Positions 11,548 to 22,702 of a stretch of 64,000 nt of DNA are shown one piece after another (the stretch's first letter is position 1; every line of letters begins with the position of its first letter). Source of the DNA: Hirsutella rhossiliensis. Lineage: Eukaryota; Ascomycota; Sordariomycetes; Hypocreales; Ophiocordycipitaceae. Under the pieces are notes generated by a model, which was given only the letters and a program-made list of their open reading frames with translations, did no database searches and was not told the DNA's origin. The stretch spans positions 7,192,001 to 7,256,000 of the forward strand of contig NW_025408667.1 in the NCBI RefSeq assembly GCF_020360975.1, given 5' to 3'. The translations under genes and the position numbers were made by a program.

Positions 11548-13170
11548 CTCTCCGGGAACGACGGTTCTTGCAGGAGCCACCCAGCATGACAGAATTCCAC
11601 ATATTTACAAAGGCAGTCCCACTGAGAGCACTGCGGCTACCAACATTGATTCGATACCCTGCCCGTCGTCCAACTGCGCTGCCTCGTGGGATCTGGACGA
11701 CGGAGCTAGTACGTGAGTCAAGACTGTCAGCAGTTGACGACATTGACTGAAATGACTCACTGGGTGAAGAGCCAGCGAGCGGCTTTACGGAATCCCGCAC
11801 GAGTCAAGCAAGGCCTTGTCGTGACTCAATATGCTCTATGCATCCACCCGCCGCAGAACACTGCGCGATCAGCTTCCGCACCCGGTACGCCAAAGCTCCC
11901 TGGACCTATGAAGGACGGTGTTGGGAATGTTTTCTCCGCGACTTGAATAGAGCATCTCGCAAATGGGGCTCAAATACGCATGCAGCCTGGCGAGAGATGC
12001 TGCTGCGCGAGATGTGCGCACCCGAGCACTCATACAGACGAGGCCGGTGAATTGGCAGCCTGCGCCAACCTACCCGTAAGCGCCTGCACGAACTCAATGT
12101 ACAGATGGAACAGTCTGGTTGTCACACCTCGCGGGTTGACTGAATAACGTGAAAGAATTTGGACTGGTCGCTAGGACATCACGCCCGCTCACGAGAGAAA
12201 ATTGGGGTTTCTTACACGACTGATGACGCATTGTTGACGGAGCGGGGAGTTTTTATTTTTTACTTTACTGATGTTTCGAAAGCGGTTGCAACCAGTTCAC
12301 GCAACGACGATTATCGTGCATATGAACCAGCAGCAGTTACAAAAGAGGATGGGTTGGTACGGCGGCGTTCTCTAGGCGGCTTATTGCCAACTACTTTGGC
12401 AACTTCCTACAACTAATCTTGAAACGTGTCCCGACTTTTCGGGCGTTATTGATTTACTCAACTTCGCGCATCTATGAGCCGTGCTGTACATGAATTAGAA
12501 GGAGGGCCTGCCCGACCTAGCCATCACGATAGACGCCGGCCCAATGCTCGGGGGAGCACGACGCAGGTTATGAACTATATCAGCGCTGCCATGAATCGAT
12601 TGGTGCTGGAACAAATGTCCTTCGCGTCCCGAGCTGGCCGGTCATCAAATAGTGGTTAGAGCGAGAGAGCCGTCTCGACCATCCAGCGTCGAGCTTGTTG
12701 CCCACGTCTTGTCCTCTTCAGCCCGGGTTATCCGAATTTTGCGTTACGGCACGATCGCTCGTTCTCGGCATCAAGTAAAGCCGGTTATTCCCCGTATGTA
12801 GTAAGTAGGCTGCCAGCCCACTCGCCTCAGGTCAACATCGACACAGCCACCGTCATGAACGCCTGTCTATGCCAACGCCCAACCCCAAAACGCGCGTCCA
12901 TCCTCCAAGGTGTGGGGAGGGGGGACACTCGCCGCGAACCCGCGGGCCATGTGTTTGGTCGTCAGTGCTCTCCCTTGGTATCCTGCGCGCAAATGTCCAA
13001 GTTTGAGCTCTTTTAGCAAAAGAGAACAGGCCGGGGCTTTACGGCCGTGCCATACTCTCGGCCCTTGCCAGCCTCGAGTCTTTGCCTGAGCTTGAACCTT
13101 GGAATGGTGGATCTACATCCCTTGGATTCCTTCTACTCAAGATACCTTGTTGATTTCCTTCTTCAATTTC
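11548..13170. other. Intergenic region between the convergent RGS and GUT2 genes
   Basis: Small open frames only, none recognisable. Three exact TGA(C/G)TCA heptamers lie within 115 bases (11,714, 11,753 and 11,822); the first two also form the arms of an inverted repeat, GTGAGTCA...TGACTCAC. The rest looks like ordinary unique DNA. No gene supported. Confidence 0.5.
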
Positions 13171-15291
13171 TCATCCCGACTGGCCCTCGACGGGCTTATT
13201 GTGCCGTGAGTACATGCTCCACTCCAGCGAGTTGGCAAAGTCGATCTTGCCCTGCTCTACCTGCTTGCGAGTGGCCGATAGCATCGGCTGGGGAAGTCCC
13301 ATGGATTGCAGAAAGGCGACGGCTGTGGTTTCGACTGTGCATCAGTGTCATGTCCGTGTTGAACAAGTGCAGCGGCGGAGATGAGGGCAGGGATACATAC
13401 TGTTGGTCCACTCCACGTCTTGTCGCCGTCGATCCCAGCTCAGTTCCTCGGTCATGATGTCAATAATCTTGGGCAAGGCCTCCAGCGCAGCCTGGGCGTT
13501 GAGAAAGGCCAGGCGGGTCCGCCGGGCGAGCACGTCAACGGCCGTCTGCGCATACTCTTGGCGCACGGCGTAGCGGACTTCTCCGTCCACAAAGGGATAC
13601 AGGTGTGAGATGCGTTCGCCGCGGGCAGGGAACCGCTGGCGCGTCATGTTGCACAGGGCGGCCACGGCCCAGGCGCGGTCGCCGTAGCTTTCCGTCAGGT
13701 GCTTGGCCACCTCGGTTTCCAGTCCAAACTGCTGGATGAGCGGGATGAAGAGCGTCTTGCTGAAGCCGTGGGCACCGACCAGGCGGACGTTGTGCGTCTG
13801 GCACGAGCCGTCGAGGATGGCGCCGTCGTCAACCACTTCAGTGCCGCTGACACGCGGTGCGTCCTCAACGGGCCTGGGTTCCAGGTGGAACTCCTGGATG
13901 GCAGCGTCAACGCATTCCTCGGCCATCTGACGGTACGTTGTCCACTTGCCGCCGGCGCAAGTCAAGAGGCCGGACGGGGAAACGTCGACCAAGTGTTTGC
14001 GCACCAGCGATTCCGTGTTCTTGGCCTTGGGGTCCTTGACCAGCGGCCGGATCCCGGACCACGCAGCCAGCACGTCTCCGCGCCGTACGTTGATCTCGGG
14101 CGACAGATACTGGCTGATTTCGCCGAGAATCCACCGGATTGATTCCTCATCAGGCAAGGGGTTCTGCGAGATTGGGCACGGCGAGTCGGTGGTGCCAGCA
14201 ATGGTGTTTCCTTGCCAGGGGAGGAAGAAGATGACTCGACCGTCCGAGGTGGAGGGGTCAATGAGGCCCATGTTGGCCGGGCTGTAGTAGCCGGGCAGGA
14301 TGACGTGAACGCCAGACGAGGGCGCGACGATTTCCTTGCAGTGCGGGTCGTCCATCTTGCGAATAGAGTCGGTAAAGGGGCCTGTGCAGTTGACGACGCA
14401 CTTGGCACGAACGGTGATTTCATCGGCGGGCTTGCCATCCCGGACAGCCACCAGGTCCCTGACAGTGGCGCCGCAGAGACGGCCACTCCGGTCCTTGACG
14501 AGGCTCGTCACCTCGGTGTGGTTGGCGACGGTGGCGCCGTAGAGGGCGGCCGTCATGGCAATGGAAACGTTCATGCGCGAGTCGTTGTGGGCGCCGTCGT
14601 AGTAGACCAGGGCGCCGACGAGGTCCGTCTGCTTGAGCATGGGAAACGCATCGAGGGCCTTGCTGCGGGTGAGAAAATAGGAGCTCTCGATGCCCTCACT
14701 GCCGGCGAGAAAGTCATAGAACTTGGTACCCGCCCAGTAGTAGGGGGCCTTCCACCACTTGTCGAGGGGCAGCATGATGGGCAGCCACATGCTCAGATGC
14801 GGCGCCGTCTGGAGAAAGTACTTGCGCTCTTTGAGGGCCTCGCGCACCAGCTGGTACTGGCTATAGTCGAGGTTCCAGACGGCCTTCTCGAGGTAACGGA
14901 CGCCACCGTGGACGAGTTTGGTGCTCTTGCTGCTGGTGCCGCTCCCAAAGTCGTCGCGCTCGACGACGGCGACACGAAGGCCCCGGGTGGCCGCATCGAG
15001 CGCAACGCCTGCCCCGGTCGCGCCGCCGCCGATGATGAGCATGTCGTACTCGGCGCCGGCCTGGGCGCTGCGTCGTAGATTGGCGAGCTGTTCTGCGCGG
15101 GGCTTGACAGGCGGGAAGTTGGGCACGGTGAAGGAGCCGCCGGGGCCGTAGGTCGGGGGTGGGACGGCGGCCGAGGAGGATCCGGGGATGTTTCGGGGCC
15201 GGTACGAGTAGAAGAGAATGGCTGCTCCGGTGACGGCGACGGCTCCAGGAGGAAGCAGCCGCCGCAGGAGCGAGCGCGACGGAGACGCCAT
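13171..15291 (-). CDS. GUT2: Mitochondrial FAD-dependent glycerol-3-phosphate dehydrogenase
   Basis: Exons on the minus strand are 15291-13401 and 13322-13171, with a 78-nt intron (GTATGT...ACCACAG). The product is 680 residues. It oxidises sn-glycerol 3-phosphate to dihydroxyacetone phosphate at the outer face of the inner mitochondrial membrane and passes electrons to ubiquinone. Residues 1-33 form a basic, Arg-rich presequence and a hydrophobic segment before FYSYRPRNIPG. The FAD-binding dinucleotide fold starts at YDMLIIGGGATGAG (about 82-95), followed by the family signatures FGSGTSSKSTKLVHGGVRYL and ACAGGKWTTYR-type (here TCAGGKWTTYR). Exon 2 supplies the conserved C-terminal helix region TVAFLQSMGLP and ends SMYSRHNKP. 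There are no EF hands, as usual for fungi. The ATG at 15291 is the only one giving the presequence. Reading through the intron would replace the conserved end by an unrelated tail. Confidence 0.95.
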
Positions 15292-15575
15292 GGCTGTGCG
15301 ATGGAGGAGCGATCCAGCCGTGCGGTACCGAAAAGCTCGAGTGGCTATTGAGGCTCGACCGAGGCGTCCGGGGGGGAGACAAAAACGACGCCAAAAGTAT
15401 TGCCTGAGGATTCAAGGGACCGACGCCCGCCCGATCCGAGTCTTGCGTGGCCTGCCGAGCTCACCAAGGGCGTCTGATTTCGCGATCTCTCCGGTGGCTT
15501 GACTACTGATGCAGCTCGTCGGCCCGTCGTTTTGCCACCAACCAGAGGCGCCAATTCAAGCTTTGCATTAACCGC
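15292..15575. promoter_or_regulatory. Upstream region of GUT2
   Basis: Native, GC-normal DNA of 284 bases between the GUT2 ATG and the MITE. It must hold the proximal promoter. No specific element recognised. The MITE is therefore inserted about 285 bases upstream of the start codon. Confidence 0.4.
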
Positions 15576-15852
15576 TAAGTCAGCGCACCCAACCTTCGAA
15601 GATTTGCTATTAAGAGATAGCTGATATATAGTACTAGCTAGTAATATCTAGGTACTTTAGCTTTAGCGGGTTAGGCCAAATAGAGATTTGCTACAAAGGG
15701 TAATACTTATTATTAATGCAAATAGTATTTATTTTATAATTATAGAGTAAAAATTATATAAGAAAACGCGGTCACGATATAGTAGGTAGTTAGGTAGTCG
15801 ACGCAATCAACAGTGATATAGTGAGGTGCCGAAGGTTGGGTGCGCTGACTTA
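15576..15852. mobile_element. MITE with perfect 23-bp terminal inverted repeats
   Basis: The element is 277 bases long. It begins TAAGTCAGCGCACCCAACC... (15576-15598) and ends with the exact reverse complement (15830-15852). TA lies at both outer ends, consistent with the TA target duplication of Tc1/mariner-like elements. The interior is AT-rich, contains no reading frame, and has a RIP-like look (many TA steps). It sits in the 836-base gap between the start of GUT2 and the stop of TYW4. An end with the same terminal sequence, differing almost only by transitions, begins the AT-rich island at 43,209, so the transposase source family probably has other members in this genome. Confidence 0.9.
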
Positions 15853-16127
15853 CGAGCATGGCTAATCGGTGATGCCCTTGCCAGCGGCTAATTCTGCCTC
15901 ATTCGCATTTCACGTCGCGATGCGGGTGGATATGTTCCCTGCATGGAACGTCATGCCGCAGCCGCCGATTTATTCACGTGAGCCCGACTCGACGATAGGT
16001 GAGCTATTATCCAACAACCTTCTTTTATGTATCCCTCTCAACCTACTTTCTCGGAAGCTGCGTCGGCGTTCCGTCAAACGGTCCAACACGCCTACCAATC
16101 TGCTTGCTGCTGAATTGAGCAGACTAC

Positions 16128-19100
16128 TCAACCTTCCTCGGCGGCTACCCGCAGCTCATCGGCTATCCGCGTCAAGTAGAACCGTCGAGTCTCCAGCGGC
16201 AATTGCTGGAAGCCTTTCGCTATGCGCATCGCGTCCTGCCTCCCCTTCTCGTACGCCGCCAGATCCCGGTTACCATAGACGTCCCGGCCCGTCGCGTAGC
16301 CGCTCTCCAGGTCCCGGAAGAAGACATTGACGGCAACGCTCAGGTCCGACGTCGGCTCCGACGTGTGAAGCCACAGCGGCGGCAAAAACAGCAAGTCTCC
16401 TGGCCCGAGCTCGGCCTCGTGCGGGCGAGTCGCCGCCAGATTCGGGGCCTCGAGCGACGCCAAGACATCGAGGCTCGAGCTTGATGCCCCGGGAGCAAAT
16501 GAAAGATGTCCTACATCGCTTGGTGGGAAGAGAACCATTCGTTTGCGGCCCACAATTTGCGTATAGACATTGGCCATAACCTGGAGACTCAGTCAGCGGA
16601 TACGCATTGCTGGTCACCAGCAGGGGAAGAGGTTCTTACGTCGTAGTGAAGCCACATATTCACCCTGCCTGACACTCGTAGGACGGAGCTGAACAAGTTG
16701 CGGCTGACGTAGTTCAGTTCAGGCGGGAGACAAAAGTCTTCTGCTAACCTTGGGAAATCCTCTTCGAGGTTGGCTGGCTGCTCCGACGGCTTCCTGTGGG
16801 ACAATGATCGCAGATACAACCGGCCGCCGGCCTGCATCTTGGCCATGACCGCCTCGAACGAGTCCCTGACGTAACGAAAGTTTTTCGAGTTGAAGTCCAT
16901 CTTCTCCGTGTCTCTGTGGCACTCGTGCACGATCACCTGCCCCGTTCGTCTACCTGTCAGCTCCAATCTCACGCCACAACAGCTTCGCACCAGTCTAACC
17001 TCTGTGTTGCCCCCGACTTGTTGTAGCAAATAGTCCGAGGTCCATTTCCGCAAGCAGTCTCCGAGACCAAGGCCTTCTATAATCACTGGTTTGCCATCGC
17101 CGAGAATCTCATCGAATCCTTTCTCGGCGCCGAGACGAATTCGAGGAACCGATGTGACTATTGTCTTTGCGGCCGGCTGCCCGGCGGGTCGGCTGCCACG
17201 ACTCGCACAGTTGACAATCTTGCGAGACTCCAAAAACTTGACGTCAGCAATCTCGAGACTCGTGGACCGCACGCTGCTTGCTTGCCAGAGGCCGTCGTGG
17301 GCTGTTATGCTGTATACTCCAGTCTCCCAAAATGTGCCCATCGAGAAGCACGTCGCTCCACCGCCGATGATCACAAGGCGGTCCTCGCATGCAATGACAG
17401 AAGATCCAACCATGAAGGGCATACAAGCGGCGTCTTGGCAGCGGAGAGGGGCAGTTGTATAGGATCCATCATCTCTGATGCTGACGACGACAAGATCGCG
17501 ACCTTGGACTGAAGGATCCTGTCCCATGCCGCCACATACTACGGTGCAGGAACCCAATTCGACGCATCTGGCACCAAAACGTGACAGGGGATCCCCGATT
17601 TGTCGGGAAAGCGTTGGTACTATTGACTTGAATTCGATGGTCCACTGCCATATTTAGTGCTCGTCCAAACCATGGATGGAATGCCGTTTCTTCCAACTTA
17701 ATTGTGGATGGGTGCATACATACCTGGCTCTCAACTACACGGAGATTCCATGAGTATTTCTCAGTGACCACTCGGCCGTCTTGACTTATACCGCCCATCA
17801 GTAGACCGTGGAAGACCCCTTCCATGTTACCCAACTGAGGCGAGTTGCATAAAACGGCGCCAAAAGTAGGGCGAGGCTTAGCACCCTCGACCCGACATCG
17901 ACGCCAACCTCGTTCAGGATCAAACACAAAACAGTCATCCGAGACTGTTGAACGAATCGTCTTGCCACCCATGATGAGAGCAAGCGAAGTGCCTCTCAAA
18001 CGGACGGCGGAATGTCTGAAGAGCGGGATAGGAAGGTTCCACGTTAGCTCCCAATGACACTCGGGTCCTTTTCGGAAGAGCCAACAGTCCGAAAGGGGGC
18101 TTGCCGGAGATCCTCTGCCTCCCGCAAGCAGGACTCCGCATTCACCAAGATCCGTTGTCGTGGAGCACATACGAGGAGGAGGTCCAATAAGAGGTAGCTT
18201 TGGAAGGTCGTCGTGCCGCCCAAGCGAGTAGACGTCGGACGAGTCTGCCCTTCCGTTGCTTCCGAGCCCCATCATATGTATGGCGGATTGCCTTCCCATG
18301 GAACTGGAGACAGTCATGGCCTCTCCAAAACGGCGCCTAGGGGCATTTGTCTGGTGGCATTCCACCTCGAGGCTGACCTCGGCGGCATCCCGTCTGTTTT
18401 CCGAGGTCGGATTTGGCAGCGATTTCCCGTCTTGGTTGGCGGGCGAAGTCGAAGCGTGGACAAGTGCGTAGTGCCGTGCGAAGAGCATGAATTCCTCCCA
18501 CTCGTCAAATGGCTCCACCTCGTCCAGAAAAGCCCTTTGGGCCTTGGTCAGGAAGTGGTCGCTCGACCAGACCTCCCACAAATCCCAGACTTCAACTTGC
18601 CGCCAACCTCTGTTCTGGAAACGAGCTCGTTGGCTTTCAGAAGTTGGATATTGGCCAACCGACCTTGGTGGCGCATTCAGTTTGTTCAGGTGGCTGAGCA
18701 TCGTCGCTGCAAAGGGTTGATCCGCGCCTTGGGGGAGAAGATGCTCCAAAAGACAGAACTCGGCTGACTGGATCAGCTTAAGTATCAGACACAAGCGAAG
18801 GTAGAACTCACCCTGGCCAAGAGAGCTGGCCCACTGCACCAAGTCATCGGCGTAGCAAGTTTCCATGTACGTGATGGACACTTCGGCCACGAAGAGCATC
18901 TCGCAACCGGACAAGGGGAGAATGGTCTCAAGCGTCTGGTGGAGCTCGTCCAGATTCCGGAGGTCGCATCCTACCTGGCAATATCGCTCACTCTTGAGCA
19001 ACACCCGGTCCTGGTCCAAGTCGTTGACTTGGAAGTCGTCGCCAAGCAGCTCTCGCAACTGCGGCGTCTGCAGCACAACAGCACGCTTCTTGAGGATGAG

Positions 19101-19764
19101 GTCCGGGAAGTCGATGTCGATGAAGAGCAGCCCGTCGCATGCGGAGGCATAGCGTGTGTTGCATTGCCAAGGCAGGACATCGCTGGCATGGGGTGAGTCC
19201 GGGGCCGGATGATGGGGAGAAGCCCACGAGCGCAAGGAGCAGATATCTCACCTGCCACATCCCAAGTTGATGATGACCCTCTTCTTGGTCAAAGAACGCG
19301 TGATGAAGTGGCGCAGGACAACATCAATGGCCCTGAGCCTGAGCCAGTAGCCGCGATTGATGAGCGGCGACCTCCGCTGGAACTTGGGCACAAAGTAGCG
19401 AAAGAAGTGCGGTTCGTTGGGAAAGTACAGGCGCTCGACACTGCGCTTGGAGACGATGCTGCTGTTGTTTGTCTGTGCGGAGGCTTAGTCGAAGGCCTCT
19501 CCCGTTGCGAGTCACAAACTCGGATAGACGTCTGAGGGTGCGGCATGTAGGCCCTGGCGACCACACCGGAGCAGCTCTGCAGCTCTCGACTGGAGTCGGC
19601 GTCTAGCGCGACGAGTATGAAGCTCTGGCTGGCCGCCGTCTTCTCCCACCGGCCGACGGACAGTGGATGTGCCGTGCTTCTCACCCATGGTAGCTTACCC
19701 CCATGACGATGTCGTCTAGAGTTTGGGCCCTGGCCGCCCGGTTCAAGGCCGTTGTCGGCAGCAT
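16128..19764 (-). CDS. TYW4: tRNA wybutosine-synthesising protein 4 (methyltransferase-Kelch-JmjC)
   Basis: Six exons on the minus strand: 19764-19699, 19472-19252, 19182-17724, 17644-17000, 16936-16640 and 16580-16128. They join in frame to 1046 residues. TYW4 (yeast PPM2) makes the last steps of wybutosine at position 37 of tRNA-Phe, methylating and methoxycarbonylating the side chain using SAM. Residues about 20-330 are the LCMT-type methyltransferase: [19 protein letters not shown] and the SAM-binding [15 protein letters not shown]. Residues about 340-700 are Kelch-type beta-propeller repeats (for example [31 protein letters not shown]). Residues about 760-1040 are a JmjC fold: HYD at 894-896 split exactly at an exon border, and distal His 968 in LWLHTSEP; it retains the HxD...H iron triad. 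The start ATG (MLPTTALNR) is chosen because exon 1 then runs into DDIVMG|TNNSS, as in the family. It is divergent from ATG18. Confidence 0.93.
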
Positions 19765-20473
19765 TGTCGATGGCGCCCTCCGGCCGACGAGGTGATCTTC
19801 TCTTGTGTGGCGGATGAGAATAGTCGCCGAAGCCTGGAGCAAAAAAAGCAGTAAACGAGAAACCCCCCCCACCAGCTTAGCTCCTGTAGAGGTGGTGTGC
19901 CCATCGAGGAACCAGCAAAGGAATACCAGGTAGGTACTACCTACCGGTAGTAGGTACCTCACCCCAAGTGTGCACAGGTACCTGAATGCACTGCGCCATA
20001 GGCTTGCAAAGGCATGTACACTACACTTTACACCAGGCAACCGAATCCCCAAGCCTTTCCGGCTTCCCCAGCCCCTCCGCCTCTTGTCTTGGTCCTTGTC
20101 TTCGTCTGCCTCCTCCTCTTCTCCGCTCCTCTCAGCCTCTCCCTATCTTCTTCCACACTCCGCGACGGCATCTCGACCCTACCTCGGCCTCCCCTTCTCT
20201 CCTTCTACCCCAAGTCCAACTCGCTCGACCGCACTGGCTGGACGCCCCCTCGAGCAGCTCCCTGCCACGCTAGCATCCGCTTCCCTGTCCTGCTCCATCG
20301 TCGCCAGAGCTTCGCAAGTGACGACGCCAGCCGTCCGACGCAGCGCCCTGCATAGCTCACCGCAGCTTGTTTGGTGGCTTGTCGAGTCAAAGCTTTAGTC
20401 TCTCGGCGCTACATCCGCTCCCTCGCGAGCCTCCCCTGGCTCCTCCAGCTCCGCTGCGCTGGAGGACGTCGAA
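19765..20473. promoter_or_regulatory. Divergent promoter between TYW4 and ATG18
   Basis: This 709-base region is shared by two head-to-head genes. It contains a perfect inverted repeat, GGTAGGTA-C-TACCTACC (19,929-19,945), followed by further TAGGTACC copies, then a strongly CT-rich leader on the ATG18 side from about 20,050. The open frames in the leader are low-complexity and are not taken as genes. Confidence 0.55.
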
Positions 20474-22053
20474 ATGGCCAGCCCATCGCTGAACTTCATC
20501 ACTTTCAACCAGGACCACAGCTGTCTCGCCGTTGGTGGGTGCCATCGCTTTCGCACTTACGTGCTTGTAACCTAGTCTTACAAAGGCTGCTTCTGATTCA
20601 AGTGTGGTCTCTGCAGGTACCTCCAAGGGCTTTCGCATCTACCATACGGAACCGTTCTCCCGAATCTTCAGCAGCGATGACGGAAACATCGCAATCATTG
20701 AGATGCTCTTTTCTACATCCCTCGTCGCTCTAATCCTCTCTCCGCGCCATTTGATCATTCAGAACACAAAGGTGTGTCTGCCCTCCCCTCTCCGCGACTC
20801 TTCCTCGCTCACCGGCCAATCCTTTTCCAGAGAGCATCTGTGATCTGTGAGCTTACCTTTCCTTCTGCCGTCCTCGCCGTGCGCTTGAACAGAAAGCGAC
20901 TCGCCGTGGTCCTGGAGGAGGAGATCTACCTCTACGACATAAGCAACATGAGCCTTCTTTACACGATCCCCACGTCTCCGAACCCTACGGCCATATGTGC
21001 GCTGTCGCCTTCGTCCGAGAATTGCTTCATCGCCTACCCGTTGCCCAAACCTCGTGAGGATTCGGTATCCAAGCGGCCGTCCCACGCGCCTCCCCAGTCT
21101 ACATACATTGCACCGACGTCGGGCGAGGTTCTTGTTTTCGACACGTTGACCCTCAAGGCCGTCAACGTTATCGAGGCGCATCGATCGCCCTTGTGCTGCA
21201 TGTGCCTCAACAACGAAGGGACACTGCTCGCTACAGCCAGCGAGACGGGCACCATCATCCGAGTCTTTTCGGTCCCGCGAGGCCAGAAGCTGTATCAGTT
21301 CAGGCGCGGAACCTATCCGTCGACCATTTACAGCATGTCCTTCAACCTCAGCTCTACGCTGCTATGTGTTTCTTCCGCGTCGGACACGATCCATATATTT
21401 CGTCTCGGTGTGCCTCCGGGGCATACGACTCCGGCAGGAGCCCCTATAGAGCCACCCGGCTCGCCGAGACTGGACCGCTGGTCACGAGCGAGGAGCCATG
21501 ACGATGCTGACTCTCCAGGCAATAGCTTGGCGGAGTCTCCGCGGAGTGATGCGGCGGAACATGGGATGAGCAGCAGCCCTGTTGGGCCCAACAAAGATGG
21601 CCATCGGAGACAGAGCGGCTCATTCAGCAACATGCTCCGGCGCTCTTCGCAGATGATGGGTCGGGGAGTCGCTGGCGTGGTGGGCTCGTACCTACCCCAG
21701 TCGGTGACAGAAATGTGGGAGCCCTTGAGAGACTTTGCGTACATCAAGATACCCAAATCTGCGACGTCAGGAGGTCCGGTTCGCTCGACAGGGGGGGCGC
21801 CCGCGGCTCCACTCCGCAGTGTTGTGGCTATGAGCAGCAGCAGCCCCCAGGTCATGGTGGTGACGAGCGATGGCGGCTTCTACGTCTACAACATCGACAT
21901 GGAGAACGGCGGCGAGGGCTACCTGGTCAAACAGTTCACGTGAGTCAACAGTCGAGCGCAAACATGTGTGCTTTTCGGTCGCCTTGGCAGCTAACGAGAA
22001 TCAGGGTCTTGGAAGGGGACGACCGGAACGACGCGTCTGCGTATGGGGGCTAA
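20474..22053 (+). CDS. ATG18: Autophagy PROPPIN Atg18 (WD-repeat phosphoinositide-binding protein)
   Basis: Exons 20474-20534, 20617-20771, 20831-21939 and 22005-22053 join to 457 residues. Atg18 is a seven-bladed beta-propeller that binds PI3P and PI(3,5)P2 and, with Atg2, works in autophagosome expansion and in vacuole size control. The start [29 protein letters not shown] is the conserved first blade and spans the first intron. The lipid-binding FRRG motif is at 229-232 ([10 protein letters not shown]). The usual long disordered loop follows, at about 260-330 (Ser/Pro/Arg-rich), and then the last blade (FAYIKIP...[17 protein letters not shown]). The short last exon adds [16 protein letters not shown]. 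Length and order fit filamentous-fungus orthologues. It is convergent with PPS1. Confidence 0.95.
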
Positions 22054-22702
22054 ACGGCCGCTTTATCCGAGGATTGTTACGACTTTGGCAGCAGCATTGA
22101 CGTGAATGTGTGACGTCTCTTTGCATGATTCCTAGAGCGAGCGTCTTGGACAACTTCACTATATTGCATCACAGGTTTCCCGCCCTCTCGTGCCTTTCCT
22201 TACATGTGTGTCCGCGGGTGCGGAACCTTGAAGAGCGTGGCAGTCGACCAGAGCGGTTGAGAGGCCACAACGTCTTTGCCATCATCTCTCATTGGGTTGT
22301 CGCGGTTGATCGGCTACCTTCGTCTCTTCGTTTCACTGCCTGCCTCGTTGGCACTTTGCTTGCGCATTGTCAGGTGTCACCCCCTGAGTCCGTGTATGGT
22401 CATTGCATGCAGCCAGTTGGCTGCTCAACCATGTATCGATGCCTTGTTTCTTTGACGGAGTCATGCACAATGGTGCCGACTTAGTTTTCTTCCATATACA
22501 AGTTGTTGCTATTTCGCACCTTGAATCATCGAGCTTCTGACCTCGCACGTTATTGTCGTACATTTCGCGTGTTGATAAACAAAAACGGTTCGCCGTCCAC
22601 AATCTTTGAGATTTGAAATCGCCTTTCCCCAATGATGCGCCATGCAATAAACAATACTGGCATATCTTGTAATAGCACAAGCTGTGTGACTTCATCTGGT
22701 CA
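22054..22702. other. Intergenic region between convergent ATG18 and PPS1
   Basis: 649 bases between two stop codons, holding both 3' UTRs. No open frame with recognisable similarity and no repeat seen. Confidence 0.5.

Noticed and set aside
14212..15078. 288-codon plus-strand frame inside GUT2
   Set aside because: Antisense shadow of the GUT2 coding sequence, without domains of its own.
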